NCBI GenBank assembly: GCA_964420835.1
Contig: CAYQUO010000003.1
Location: 124,001 to 188,000, forward strand
Source of the DNA: CAYQUO01 sp964420835
Lineage (GTDB): Bacteria > Chloroflexota > Anaerolineae > Anaerolineales > Anaerolineaceae
Reading direction: 5' to 3'
Length of the DNA: 64,000 nucleotides
Below the pieces are notes generated by a model. That model was not told the DNA's origin, did no database searches, and saw only the letters and a program-made list of their open reading frames with translations. Made by a program: the position numbers and the translations under genes. Positions 1-8,947 of the stretch are shown in pieces. Each line of letters opens with the position of its first letter. Position 1 is the first letter of the stretch.

Positions 1-27
1 CGATTTAATGGTAATTAAAGGCTCCAT
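1..27 (-). CDS. leuD: 3-isopropylmalate dehydratase small subunit, N-terminal fragment
   Basis: Only the first nine codons (MEPLITIKS) lie inside the window; the rest runs off the left edge. The ATG at 27 has an AGGTGG ribosome site just upstream and lies 26 bases after the leuC stop. A short acidic start followed by an Ile/Thr/Lys stretch fits the beginning of many LeuD proteins. The small subunit pairs with LeuC to isomerise 2-isopropylmalate to 3-isopropylmalate. The call rests mainly on position after leuC; nine residues alone cannot prove it. Confidence 0.6.
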
Positions 28-53
28 AAAACCACCTTTTCCTTGTTCCCGGG

Positions 54-1490
54 TTACAGCAGTGTGCGTGGGTCTGTCACCACGCCCTTCACAGCAGCCG
101 CTGCCGCCGTGATCGGGCTGGCGAGAAAAGTGCGCCCTCCCTTGCCCTGCCTCCCCTCGAAATTCCGATTGCTGGTACTGACGGCATATTGCCCTTCTTC
201 GATCTGATCACCGTTCATGGCAATGCACATGCTGCATCCCGGTTCACGCCACTCCGCACCAGCGCCCTTGAACACCTGGTCCAATCCTTCCGCTTCCGCC
301 TGGCGTTTCACCTGTTGAGACCCTGGAACCACAAGAACCCTCATTCCATCCGCAACCTTGCGACCCCGAAAGATTTTTGCTGCATCACGCAGGTCACTGA
401 TACGTCCGTTGGTGCAGCTGCCAATAAACACAACATCCACTTTATGCCCGGCCAATTTTTCGCCCGGTTTCAGCCCCATGTATTGAAGCGCCTTGAGGAG
501 CGATTCCCGCTGGTTCACATCATTAATGGCTTCAGGCACGGGGATTGTCCCGGTTATTGGCATGCCCATTCCCGGGTTTGTTCCGTAGGTGATCATCGGT
601 TCAAGAGCGTTGGCATCTAGGCTTACCTGCTTATCATAGCGCGCCCCGGGGTCGCTCGGCAACATCTTCCATTCGCGAAGGTGTTTATCCCATTCTGCTC
701 CTTTGGGAGAATATGGCCGTCCAGCCAGATAATCAAAGGTGGTGTCATCCGGCGAGATCATCCCCGCCCGCGCTCCGGCTTCAATGGACATATTACAAAT
801 GGTCATACGCTCTTCCATGGATAAACTGCGTATGGCCTCTCCGCAATATTCCAGGACATAACCGGTTCCCCCACCAGTACCCATCCTGGCAATAAGTGCC
901 AGGATGATATCCTTGGCGCTGACGCCTTTTTCCAGCCTCCCGGAGATGTTTACCTCACAATTGCCGGGTTTGTTTTGCAAAAGGCATTGGGTTGCAAGAA
1001 CATTTTGCACTTCACTTGTGCCAATCCCGAATGCCAGTGTTCCAAAAGCCCCATGGGTTGCCGTGTGACTGTCGCCACAAACGATCGTCATCCCTGGTTG
1101 TGACATCCCAAGTTCCGGCCCAATGATGTGGACTATCCCCTGTTTTTCATCCTCGATGTTAAACAGGCGAATGCCAAACTCACGGCAATTCTTCTCCAAT
1201 TGTTCAATTTGCTGACGGCTCATCGCGTCTGCAAATTCCAGGCGGCTACGTGCCGAGCCATCCTTGCCCAGCCGGGTTGGAACACCATGGTCAACCACGG
1301 CCACGGATAAATGTGGCCTGCGAACCTTAAGGTTTTGGCTTCTCAAGCCGGTAAATGCCTGTGGTGATGTTACTTCATGCAGATAATGCAGATCGATGTA
1401 CAGGACTGCAGGCGACCCTTCCGGCTGAATTACAACATGGCTGTCCCAGATCTTGTCAAGAAGCGTTTTCGGTGTCGCTGACTTTGCCAT
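54..1490 (-). CDS. leuC: 3-isopropylmalate dehydratase large subunit
   Basis: This 478-residue protein is the aconitase-type large subunit of isopropylmalate isomerase, the second step of leucine synthesis. The three [4Fe-4S] ligand cysteines are visible at about residues 359 (in GSCTNGR), 419 and 422 (in CSMC). The substrate and cluster-proximal motif GDSHTATHGAFG is present, as is the C-terminal NRNFEGRQG motif. Length is normal for the family. The start ATG is preceded by GGAG, and that ribosome site lies inside the small gene that ends at 1456, so the two are overlapped by 35 bases and probably translationally coupled. It is the penultimate visible gene of the ilv-leu operon, with leuD directly after it. 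Confidence 0.97.
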   Translation of the reverse strand: MAKSATPKTLLDKIWDSHVVIQPEGSPAVLYIDLHYLHEVTSPQAFTGLRSQNLKVRRPHLSVAVVDHGVPTRLGKDGSARSRLEFADAMSRQQIEQLEKNCREFGIRLFNIEDEKQGIVHIIGPELGMSQPGMTIVCGDSHTATHGAFGTLAFGIGTSEVQNVLATQCLLQNKPGNCEVNISGRLEKGVSAKDIILALIARMGTGGGTGYVLEYCGEAIRSLSMEERMTICNMSIEAGARAGMISPDDTTFDYLAGRPYSPKGAEWDKHLREWKMLPSDPGARYDKQVSLDANALEPMITYGTNPGMGMPITGTIPVPEAINDVNQRESLLKALQYMGLKPGEKLAGHKVDVVFIGSCTNGRISDLRDAAKIFRGRKVADGMRVLVVPGSQQVKRQAEAEGLDQVFKGAGAEWREPGCSMCIAMNGDQIEEGQYAVSTSNRNFEGRQGKGGRTFLASPITAAAAAVKGVVTDPRTLL

Positions 1491-1662
1491 GCATGCTCCG
1501 GTTTTTTAAATCGTAGGCCGTTCCGTTATTGGCTCCCCAATCATCCTTGTCATTCATCCACCCCGAAACATCCCACAGGAACGGGATTGTTCGCGGCGTC
1601 CTAAAGGTGTCATAAGGATCGTCATATTGCGGGTTGGGTGTGGCTTTCTTATTGGATTTCAT
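1456..1662 (-). CDS. small hypothetical protein between leuA and leuC
   Basis: This is a 68-residue reading frame of unknown function that fills the gap between leuA and leuC and runs 35 bases into leuC in another frame. Its ATG has a strong purine-rich ribosome site (GAGGAGAGAAGGG) a few bases upstream, which supports translation. The product is hydrophilic, rich in Asp, Asn, Lys and Thr, has Trp residues in the middle (FLWDVSGWMND) and no membrane segment or cysteine. No known domain is recognised. It could be a small protein in its own right, or a coupling frame whose translation delivers ribosomes to leuC. The ribosome site and operon position make it more than a random frame. Confidence 0.55.
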   Translation of the reverse strand: MKSNKKATPNPQYDDPYDTFRTPRTIPFLWDVSGWMNDKDDWGANNGTAYDLKNRSMHGKVSDTENAS

Positions 1663-1691
1663 ATCCCTTCTCTCCTCGAATTAATAAACAT

Positions 1692-3320
1692 TTATGTCAG
1701 CGATTGAACCGATGCTTTTTCAACAGTCCCATATTTCCCGGAGGCCACCAGCATTTTATTGATCGCCGCCAGATATGCCTTGGTGCTCGCTACAACGATA
1801 TCCGTATCCGCCCCATATCCGCCGTAGGTGTGCGATTTCTCATCATCGCCAGCCTGGTCTGCCTCGCTGTCAGCCGAAGAATCACCTTCCGCGATGCGGA
1901 CGGTAACCTCACCCAGGGCATCGATCCCTTCGGTTACAGCGTGGACCACAAACTCCTGCAGTGTTGCCGGCGTATTGATGATGCCATTAATGCCTTTAAA
2001 AGCGGCATCCACGGGGCCGGCCCCCACGCTGGCATGAACCTGCAGGTTGCCTTCCGGGTCCCGCAGGCGAATGGTCGCCGTAGGCATGCCCATAGTCCCA
2101 CAGGTAACCTGCAAACCATCAAGAACGTAGATCTCCCGTGGCTGCAACACCTCTTCGGTCACCAGGGCTTCCAGGTCCGCATCAGTGATCATCTTTTTTC
2201 GGTCAGCAAGGTCTTTAAACCTGGCAAAGATCTTGTCCAGTTCTGCATCCTGAAGTTGGTACCCCAATGCAGAGAGCCTGGTCTTGAAGGCATGTCGACC
2301 CGAATGCTTTCCTAAAACGAGCCGTGTTTGCATGGCGCCAACGGATTCCGGCTTCATGATCTCGTATGTTGACTGGTGTTTAATCAATCCATCCTGGTGA
2401 ATGCCGGCCTCGTGGGCAAAGGCGTTCATTCCCACAATGGCTTTGTTCGGCTGGACCGGGATGCTGGTGTAATTGCTGACCAGTTTGCTGATTCGTGTGA
2501 TCTGCGTGGTATCAATACCGGTATTCAACCCCAATACTGGTTTTCTGGTCTGCAACGCCATCACCACCTCTTCCAGGGCAGTATTGCCGGCTCGCTCACC
2601 GATCCCATTGATGGTCACCTCGGCCTGCCGTGCGCCCGCCTGGATGCCGGCCAGCGAATTGGCGGTAGCCAACCCCAAGTCGTTATGGCAGTGCACAGAA
2701 ACCACACAATCCTTGATCCCGGCGGTGTTTCGGATAATCCCTGCGATCAGCCTGCCGAACTCGTCAGGCAGGGTGTAGCCGACCGTGTCCGGAATATTGA
2801 GCGTTGATGCCCCTGCCTTGATCGCCTCCGCCAGGACAACATACAGGAATTCCGGGTCGCTGCGACCGGCGTCTTCCGGGCTGAATTCCACATCCGGGCA
2901 AAGCGATCGGGCAAAGGCCACCATTTCCCGCACCTTCGCCACCACCTCTTCCCGGGTCATCCGCAACTTGTATTCGAGGTGAATATCGGATGTTGCCAGG
3001 AAGGTGTGGATGCGCGGGCGGGCTGCCGGCTGAACCGCCGTCCAACACTTTTGGATATCGCCGGTTGTTGCTCTGGCAAGACCGCAAATGATCGGAACCT
3101 TCTCCCCTTCCGCCGAATTTCCCACCTCGGTGGCGATCTTCCGCACAGCCTCAAGATCATCAGGAGAAGCAGCCGGGAACCCAGCCTCGATCACATCCAC
3201 CCCCAACCGGCAAAGTCCGCGAGCCACCTCAAGCTTCTCGGCACTTGTCATTGTCGCTCCGGGAGACTGTTCCCCATCTCTCAGGGTGGTGTCAAAAATC
3301 ATCACGTAATTTGGGTCCAT
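1692..3320 (-). CDS. leuA: 2-isopropylmalate synthase
   Basis: It condenses acetyl-CoA with 2-oxoisovalerate, the committed step of leucine synthesis. The N-terminal HMGL-like TIM barrel opens with DTTLRDGEQSPG, carries the metal-binding HCHNDLG motif and the GIGERAGN motif, and is followed by a linker and the C-terminal LeuA allosteric (leucine-binding) domain. The 542-residue length is slightly longer than many homologues because of an acidic Ser/Asp/Glu insert (around DSEADQAGDDE) close to the C-terminus. The frame is open further upstream, but GGAGG sits six bases before the ATG at 3320, so that start is chosen; the ATG at 3326 abuts the ribosome site. Only 26 bases separate it from ilvC. 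Confidence 0.96.
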   Translation of the reverse strand: MDPNYVMIFDTTLRDGEQSPGATMTSAEKLEVARGLCRLGVDVIEAGFPAASPDDLEAVRKIATEVGNSAEGEKVPIICGLARATTGDIQKCWTAVQPAARPRIHTFLATSDIHLEYKLRMTREEVVAKVREMVAFARSLCPDVEFSPEDAGRSDPEFLYVVLAEAIKAGASTLNIPDTVGYTLPDEFGRLIAGIIRNTAGIKDCVVSVHCHNDLGLATANSLAGIQAGARQAEVTINGIGERAGNTALEEVVMALQTRKPVLGLNTGIDTTQITRISKLVSNYTSIPVQPNKAIVGMNAFAHEAGIHQDGLIKHQSTYEIMKPESVGAMQTRLVLGKHSGRHAFKTRLSALGYQLQDAELDKIFARFKDLADRKKMITDADLEALVTEEVLQPREIYVLDGLQVTCGTMGMPTATIRLRDPEGNLQVHASVGAGPVDAAFKGINGIINTPATLQEFVVHAVTEGIDALGEVTVRIAEGDSSADSEADQAGDDEKSHTYGGYGADTDIVVASTKAYLAAINKMLVASGKYGTVEKASVQSLT

Positions 3321-3346
3321 GACCATCCTCCTTGAATTTTCCGGTG

Positions 3347-4402
3347 TTAGTTTGTTTTCCAGTTTTCCGGCCGCAGTGCCCGAACATCCGCACCGGCACG
3401 CCACATCTCCGATTCCCTCATCTGTCGAAGTTCCTCCTCAAGACGTTCCTTATAATCCGGAGCCGAATTCGCCTCCAGGACTTTTCGGGTTTCTTCACCG
3501 GCTTCTACACTCTGGTAGATCTTCTCAAAGATGGGTTGTGTGGCATTACGAAATTCAGGCAGCCAATCCAGGGCCCCTCGCTGAGCCGTGGCGCTGCAGT
3601 TTGCATACATCCAGTCCATGCCGTTTTTGGCCACCAACCGGATCAGGCTTTGAGTTAATTCCTCAACAGTTTCATTAAATGCTTCGCTGGGGCTGTGACC
3701 ATGGTTGCGCAATACCTGGTATTGTGCTTCCATGATTCCTGCCAGCGCTCCCATCAACACACCCCTTTCGCCGGTCAGGTCGCTATAAACCTCTTTTTCA
3801 AAAGTGGTTTCAAAAAGGTATCCGGACCCAATGGCAATGCCAACAGCCAGTGTCCTCTCCCGGGCTCTTCCCGTATAATCCTGTTCCACGGCAAAACTGC
3901 TGTTGATCCCGCTTCCGTCCAGGAAGTTTGCCCTCACGCTGGTGCCGGAGCCTTTTGGGGCCACAAGGATAACATCCACATCAGTGGGTGGGATAACACC
4001 GGTCTGCTCATTATAGGTAATGGCAAATCCGTGCGAAAAATACAGGGCATCCCCTTTCTTCATGTGTGGTTTGATCTTTGGCCAGGTAAGCCGCTGTCCT
4101 GCATCGGACAAGAGCAGTTGCACCATCGTACCCCGCTCCGCGGCTTCTTCCAGTGAAAACAACGTCTCGCCGGGGACCCAGCCATCCTTTATGGCTTTTT
4201 TCCACGAAGGCCCATCAGGGTTTGCGCCTACGATCACATGGATTCCATTCTCCTTCATATTCAATGCCTGAGCCGGGCCTTGAACACCATACCCAAGAAC
4301 AGCCACGACCTCATTTTTCAAAACAGCTCGCGCCTTTTCAAGCGGGAACTCCTCGCGGGTTACCACCTCTTCTTCAACACCTGCAAACTTCATTTTTGCC
4401 AT
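3347..4402 (-). CDS. ilvC: ketol-acid reductoisomerase
   Basis: It converts acetolactate or acetohydroxybutyrate to the dihydroxy acid using NAD(P)H and magnesium, the second shared step of Val, Leu and Ile synthesis. The Rossmann motif is GYGVQGPAQALN rather than the usual GYGSQGHAHALN, and the cofactor loop that follows (GANPDGPSWKKA) is also atypical. Acidic metal ligands appear in the C-terminal knot domain (YSDLTGERGVL and ETVEELT). At 351 residues it is longer than the common 330-residue form and resembles the KARI subtype I associate with Bacteroidetes. The ATG at 4402 has GGAGG nine bases upstream and is preferred over the ATG at 4441, which overlaps ilvN. Confidence 0.94.
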   Translation of the reverse strand: MAKMKFAGVEEEVVTREEFPLEKARAVLKNEVVAVLGYGVQGPAQALNMKENGIHVIVGANPDGPSWKKAIKDGWVPGETLFSLEEAAERGTMVQLLLSDAGQRLTWPKIKPHMKKGDALYFSHGFAITYNEQTGVIPPTDVDVILVAPKGSGTSVRANFLDGSGINSSFAVEQDYTGRARERTLAVGIAIGSGYLFETTFEKEVYSDLTGERGVLMGALAGIMEAQYQVLRNHGHSPSEAFNETVEELTQSLIRLVAKNGMDWMYANCSATAQRGALDWLPEFRNATQPIFEKIYQSVEAGEETRKVLEANSAPDYKERLEEELRQMRESEMWRAGADVRALRPENWKTN

Positions 4403-4437
4403 TCGAACAATCCTCCAAAAGATAGAATTAACATTGG

Positions 4438-4971
4438 TCAATGTTGGATCAAAACCGCCGGCCTGAAACCATTCCCGTTCATCGTGCTCAGGGTTGTTAC
4501 ACCCCGTCCCATCGAAACCGTTCCTGCCCGAACCATTTCCAGGATTCCGAATGGTTTCAGCACTTCCAAAAAGCCTTCGATCTTGTCCTCAGTTCCCGTG
4601 ATCTCAATGATCATGGCATCGTTTGTCGCATCGATGATATGAGCCCTGAAAACGTCAACGAACTGCATTATTTGCGCCCGGTTGCCCGCATCCGCCATCA
4701 CCTTGATCATCGCCAGGTCCCGGCTCACCATTGGCAGGTCGGTTAGATCTCCTACCCGGATGACATTGACCAGTTTATAAAGGTAGGCTTTCAACCTTTC
4801 AGCATTAACCTGGTTGCTGTTCACAACAATTGTCATCCGCGAAATACCCTTGTTTTCTGTATGGCCAACAGTCAACGATTCAATATTGAACGCCCGTCTT
4901 CTGAACAGGGAAGCCACACGGGTCAGGACGCCGGGTTTGTCTTCCACTAATACAACAATGGTGTGCTGCAT
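4438..4971 (-). CDS. ilvN: acetolactate synthase regulatory subunit, copy 1
   Basis: This is the small regulatory subunit that confers valine feedback and full activity on the catalytic subunit encoded just upstream. The 177-residue protein has an N-terminal ACT domain (VLVEDKPGVLTRVASLF, FNIESLTVG) and the C-terminal IlvN domain. The chosen ATG at 4971 has GGAG about eight bases ahead; an earlier in-frame start at 5004 would overlap ilvB. It differs from the second copy at 6679-7200 in many positions, especially the C-terminal tail. Together with the 4994-6682 gene it forms one of two complete ilvBN pairs. Confidence 0.93.
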   Translation of the reverse strand: MQHTIVVLVEDKPGVLTRVASLFRRRAFNIESLTVGHTENKGISRMTIVVNSNQVNAERLKAYLYKLVNVIRVGDLTDLPMVSRDLAMIKVMADAGNRAQIMQFVDVFRAHIIDATNDAMIIEITGTEDKIEGFLEVLKPFGILEMVRAGTVSMGRGVTTLSTMNGNGFRPAVLIQH

Positions 4972-4993
4972 GGTTTTTTCTCCATCTCCTGAA

Positions 4994-6682
4994 TTAACTG
5001 TCATAGGGGCGCCGAATCATGGCGCTAAGATCCGCCCCGGCAGGCACGGTCGGGTAAACACTGTCCATCGCATCAATCTGAAATTCGACAATCACCGTGC
5101 GTTTGGCGGAACGGGCCTGTTCAATTGCTTCCGAAACCTCTGACCGTTTGGTCACTCGTATCCCCTCCAGGCCATGGGCATCAGCGATCTTCATAAAGTC
5201 AGGGCCGCACAGGGGTGTAGCCTCATAATTCCCCTTGTAGAAGAACTCCTGCAATTGACGAACCATGCCCAGGTAGCCATTGTTTAGAACCGCTACGATC
5301 ACCTTGATCCCTTCCTGGAACGCCGTGGATAGTTCCGCCTGGGTCATCTGGAAACCGCCATCGCCAACGATCGCCCAAACTTCCGCTTCCGGCCGGGCAA
5401 ATTTGGCACCGATCGAGGCTGGCAGGGCAAAACCCATCGTTCCCAGACCCCCGGATGTGATCAAAGAGTAGGGTTTTTCATGCCGAAAATATTGCGCCTC
5501 CCACATTTGGTGCTGTCCAACATCGCTCACCACGACCGTGTTTTCGCCAGCCGCCTTGCTGATGTCATTGATCACATGTGGACCATGCAACATGCCATCA
5601 TCCGGCCAGTTTTGGATATCCCGCAAGGCACTGTCGCTGCGAATTTCATCGATTTCCTCGCTCCATTCGCTGTTGTCTGAATGCCCCAACATGGGGATCA
5701 ATTCGTTTAACGTATCTTTCAGGTCACCGATCAAGGCCAGGTCAACAACCACATTTTTATTCACTTCAGAAGGGTCGATCTCAAAATGGATCTTTTTTGC
5801 ATTTCTTGCAAAAGTCCGTATATCACCGGTCACCCTGTCATCAAAACGGATGCCCAAAGCCAGGATCAAATCCGCTCTCTGAACAGCATGGTTCACCCAG
5901 GCTTCTCCGTGCATTCCAATTAACCCCAGGTTCAACGGGTGGCTGGCTGGGATGGTGCCGATACCCAGCAGCGTGGTAGCCACAGGTGTACGGATTAGTT
6001 CGGCAATTTTCCTCACGGTATCCATTGCCCCACTAAGGAGCACACCGTGGCCCGCCAAAATTAGCGGCCGTTTTGCTTCACGGATCATCTCCGCGGCTTT
6101 TTTGATGGCCTCCTGCCCCGGGCGAAGGTCCGGTCGATAGCCGGGCAGTTGGATGGGGGAATCATCAAATTCAAAAATCACGCTTTCCTGTTGAACATCC
6201 TTGGCAATATCCACCAGGACAGGCCCGGGGCGACCAGAGCGCGCAATATAAAACGCCTCGCGCATAACACTCCCCAGTTCATGGATGTCCGTTACAAGGT
6301 AATTGTGTTTTGTGATCGGCAGCGTAATCCCGGTAACGTCCGTCTCCTGAAATGCGTCATATCCGATCAACCCGCTGGCAACCTGCCCGGTAATACAAAC
6401 GATCGGTGAAGAATCCATCAAGGCAGTGGCGATCCCCGTGACCATATTGGTGGCACCCGGGCCCGAGGTTGCCATCGCCACGCCAACCTTGCCACTTGCC
6501 CGGGCGTAACCATCCGCCATGTGCACTGCCCCCTGTTCATGCCTAACCAGCACATGGTGGATCGGAAATTCATGCATAACATGATACAAAGGGAGATTGG
6601 CGCCCCCTGGATAGCCAAAGACGGTGTTCACGCCTTCCCGTACAAGGGTTTCCCAGACGATCTGTGCACCGGTTTTTTTCAT
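4994..6682 (-). CDS. ilvB: acetolactate synthase catalytic subunit, copy 1
   Basis: This 562-residue thiamine-diphosphate enzyme condenses pyruvate with pyruvate or 2-oxobutyrate. The catalytic glutamate is E49 (RHEQGAVHMADGYAR); the ThDP/Mg motif GDGGFQMTQAEL ending in LNNGYLGMVRQ is near residue 440-480, and the FAD-binding middle domain lies between them. Its start overlaps the stop of the second ilvN by four bases (ATGA), a sign of coupling. It is clearly paralogous to the 7208-8908 gene, with near-identical motifs and the same length class but diverged elsewhere. Which copy is the major biosynthetic enzyme cannot be told from sequence alone. Confidence 0.95.
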   Translation of the reverse strand: MKKTGAQIVWETLVREGVNTVFGYPGGANLPLYHVMHEFPIHHVLVRHEQGAVHMADGYARASGKVGVAMATSGPGATNMVTGIATALMDSSPIVCITGQVASGLIGYDAFQETDVTGITLPITKHNYLVTDIHELGSVMREAFYIARSGRPGPVLVDIAKDVQQESVIFEFDDSPIQLPGYRPDLRPGQEAIKKAAEMIREAKRPLILAGHGVLLSGAMDTVRKIAELIRTPVATTLLGIGTIPASHPLNLGLIGMHGEAWVNHAVQRADLILALGIRFDDRVTGDIRTFARNAKKIHFEIDPSEVNKNVVVDLALIGDLKDTLNELIPMLGHSDNSEWSEEIDEIRSDSALRDIQNWPDDGMLHGPHVINDISKAAGENTVVVSDVGQHQMWEAQYFRHEKPYSLITSGGLGTMGFALPASIGAKFARPEAEVWAIVGDGGFQMTQAELSTAFQEGIKVIVAVLNNGYLGMVRQLQEFFYKGNYEATPLCGPDFMKIADAHGLEGIRVTKRSEVSEAIEQARSAKRTVIVEFQIDAMDSVYPTVPAGADLSAMIRRPYDS

Positions 6683-7200
6683 TTCAGGTCCTTTTCCGGC
6701 CCTGCAACGCCATTTCCCAGCGGAGCAGACCCACGCGTTAATGCCACCAAACCAGTCCCCACCATCTCGATGATCCCAAAGGGTTTGAGCAACTCAAGAA
6801 ATCCAATTCTTTTTTCTTCCGTACCAGTGATCTCAATTACCATGGATTCATTGGCAATATCCACCACCCTGGCACGAAAAACATCCACCAGTTGCATGAT
6901 CTCCGCACGATTTGCTGCGTTCATGGTCACCTTCACCAGCACCAGGTCGCGACTGACCGTTGAGGTTTCAGAAAGGTCATCGACGCGAATGACATCGACC
7001 AGTTTGTACAAGTAAGTCTTAAGCCTGTCGGCATCCTGCTTGTCGCTGTCCATCGTGATGGTAATGCGAGAGATCCCCGGTTGTTCTGTTTGGCTGCCAA
7101 CAAAGGATTTGATATTAAATCCACGGCGGCGGAAGATCGAAGACATGCGGGTTGTAACACCGGGTTTATCTTCAACAAGGGCTACTAAAATGTGCTGCAT
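6679..7200 (-). CDS. ilvN: acetolactate synthase regulatory subunit, copy 2
   Basis: A 173-residue ACT-domain subunit (LVEDKPGVTTRMSSIF, FNIKSFVGSQTE) that partners the catalytic subunit ending eight bases upstream. The C-terminal IlvN domain contains the EITGTEEKRIGFLELL block shared with copy 1. Its stop overlaps the start of the next ilvB by four bases. The order B-N-B-N within one operon suggests tandem duplication of a two-gene unit followed by divergence. The valine-binding ACT residues should be compared between the copies to see whether only one remains feedback-sensitive. Confidence 0.93.
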   Translation of the reverse strand: MQHILVALVEDKPGVTTRMSSIFRRRGFNIKSFVGSQTEQPGISRITITMDSDKQDADRLKTYLYKLVDVIRVDDLSETSTVSRDLVLVKVTMNAANRAEIMQLVDVFRARVVDIANESMVIEITGTEEKRIGFLELLKPFGIIEMVGTGLVALTRGSAPLGNGVAGPEKDLK

Positions 7201-7207
7201 TTGACCT

Positions 7208-8908
7208 CTACCTTTTCTTCTCTGATTTCACAGGCCGGCGAATCATGTCGTGCAGGTTTGCTCCTGCTGGAACCATTGGGTAGACTGCATCCTCAGGCAC
7301 AACCTGGAAGTCGATCAACATGGTTGTTTCACTCTCCCGAACCTGCTCAATTGCTGCTTTCACCTCGGAACGCTTTGTCACCCGAATGCCGGAAAGCCCG
7401 TGTGCCTCGGCGATCTTTAAGAAATCAGGGCTGCTGATGGGTGTGCCCGAGTATCTTCCATCGTAAAAAAATTCCTGCCACTGGCGGACCATGCCAAGGT
7501 AGCCGTTGTTCAAAATGGCAATATTGATCTTGATCTTTTCCTGGGCAATTGTTTGCAGTTCTGCCTGGGTCATTTGGAAACCACCATCCCCGGCAATTGC
7601 CCAAACCTCAGCCTCCGGCCGGGCAAATTTTGCCCCAATGGATGCCGGCAAAGCAAACCCCATCGTCCCCAGGCCGCCGGAGGTGATGGAGGTGAACGGT
7701 TTATCATGGCGGTAATATTGGGCCGTCCACATCTGGTTTTGCCCTACATCGCTGACCACAATGGCATCTCCTTTTGTTTCCTTCCAAAGGTCATTGACAA
7801 CATGGGGAGCCTGCAGCATCCCGTTACCATCATGGTTCTGAATATCCCTGTTCCGGCTTTCATTACGAATATCATCAATATGTTCCAGCCAATCCGAATG
7901 GTCAAGTGGAGCCAGGTGTGGAATGATCTTTCGCAGCGTAACACCAAGGTCTCCAATCAATGCCAGGTCAACACGAACATTCTTGTTCACTTCGGAAGGA
8001 TCGATCTCAAAGTGGATCTTTTTCGCCCCTTGCGAATAGCCCTTCAGTTCACCGGTCACACGATCATCAAAGCGCATACCCATGGCCAGTAGCAGGTCCG
8101 CTTCCTGGATGGCATGGTTCACCCAGGCTTCACCATGCATCCCCATCATCCCCAGGTTGAGCGGATGACTGGCCGGAAAAGCCCCCAAACCAAGCAGCGT
8201 CAAGGCAACGGGTGTTCGGGTGGTTTCCGCAACCTGCCGAAGTTCCTCCATGGCACGACTCATCAAAACCCCCTGTCCCGCCAATATCACCGGGCGTTTG
8301 GCTTCCCTGATCATCTCCAATGCCGTTCTGATATCCTTGTCCACCGGTCTTAAATCCGGTCGATATCCCTTCAGGCTGATCGGTGTGTCATCGTATTCCC
8401 AATCGATCTTGCCTGCCTGAATATCCTTGGGGATGTCGATTAGAACCGGTCCCGGCCTGCCTGTGCGGGCAATATACATCGCCTCACGAACTGTTCTTCC
8501 CAATTGATTGATGTCCGTAACCAGGTAATTGTGCTTTGTTATCGGCAGGGTAATGCCGGTAACATCTGCTTCCTGGAAGGCATCGTATCCGATGAACCGG
8601 GTTGCAACTTGCCCGGTAATGAATAGCACAGGCGATGAATCCATCATCGCATTGGCAATACCGGTCACCAGGTTTGTTGCACCAGGTCCGGAGGTGGCAA
8701 GCGCCACCCCAACCTTTCCGCTTACCCTGGCATAACCGTCGGCGGCATGGGCAGCGCCCTGCTCATGCCTTGTTAGAACATGGTAAACAGGATAATCCAG
8801 CATGGCGTCGTAAAGGGGCAATGTTGCCCCGCCGGGAAAGCCAAAGACCGTTTCCACCCCTTCCCGGACAAGGGTTTCCCAAATAATCTGTGCACCGGAT
8901 CGTTCCAT
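7208..8908 (-). CDS. ilvB: acetolactate synthase catalytic subunit, copy 2
   Basis: A 566-residue ThDP-dependent acetolactate synthase with catalytic glutamate E49 (TRHEQGAAHAADGYAR), the GDGGFQMTQAEL...LNNGYLGMVRQ cofactor motif and a short basic C-terminal tail ending KSEKKR. It lies 39 bases downstream of ilvD and seven bases ahead of its ilvN partner. It is the first of the two tandem catalytic genes in the operon. The presence of a dedicated regulatory subunit argues for an anabolic enzyme rather than a catabolic AlsS type. Confidence 0.95.
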   Translation of the reverse strand: MERSGAQIIWETLVREGVETVFGFPGGATLPLYDAMLDYPVYHVLTRHEQGAAHAADGYARVSGKVGVALATSGPGATNLVTGIANAMMDSSPVLFITGQVATRFIGYDAFQEADVTGITLPITKHNYLVTDINQLGRTVREAMYIARTGRPGPVLIDIPKDIQAGKIDWEYDDTPISLKGYRPDLRPVDKDIRTALEMIREAKRPVILAGQGVLMSRAMEELRQVAETTRTPVALTLLGLGAFPASHPLNLGMMGMHGEAWVNHAIQEADLLLAMGMRFDDRVTGELKGYSQGAKKIHFEIDPSEVNKNVRVDLALIGDLGVTLRKIIPHLAPLDHSDWLEHIDDIRNESRNRDIQNHDGNGMLQAPHVVNDLWKETKGDAIVVSDVGQNQMWTAQYYRHDKPFTSITSGGLGTMGFALPASIGAKFARPEAEVWAIAGDGGFQMTQAELQTIAQEKIKINIAILNNGYLGMVRQWQEFFYDGRYSGTPISSPDFLKIAEAHGLSGIRVTKRSEVKAAIEQVRESETTMLIDFQVVPEDAVYPMVPAGANLHDMIRRPVKSEKKR

Positions 8909-8947
8909 AATTTAATGTGGCTCCATTCTAAATACTTGGTTTCGGTT

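Noticed and set aside
1638..2315. 225-codon open frame on the plus strand
   Set aside because: Antisense to leuA; no recognisable product.
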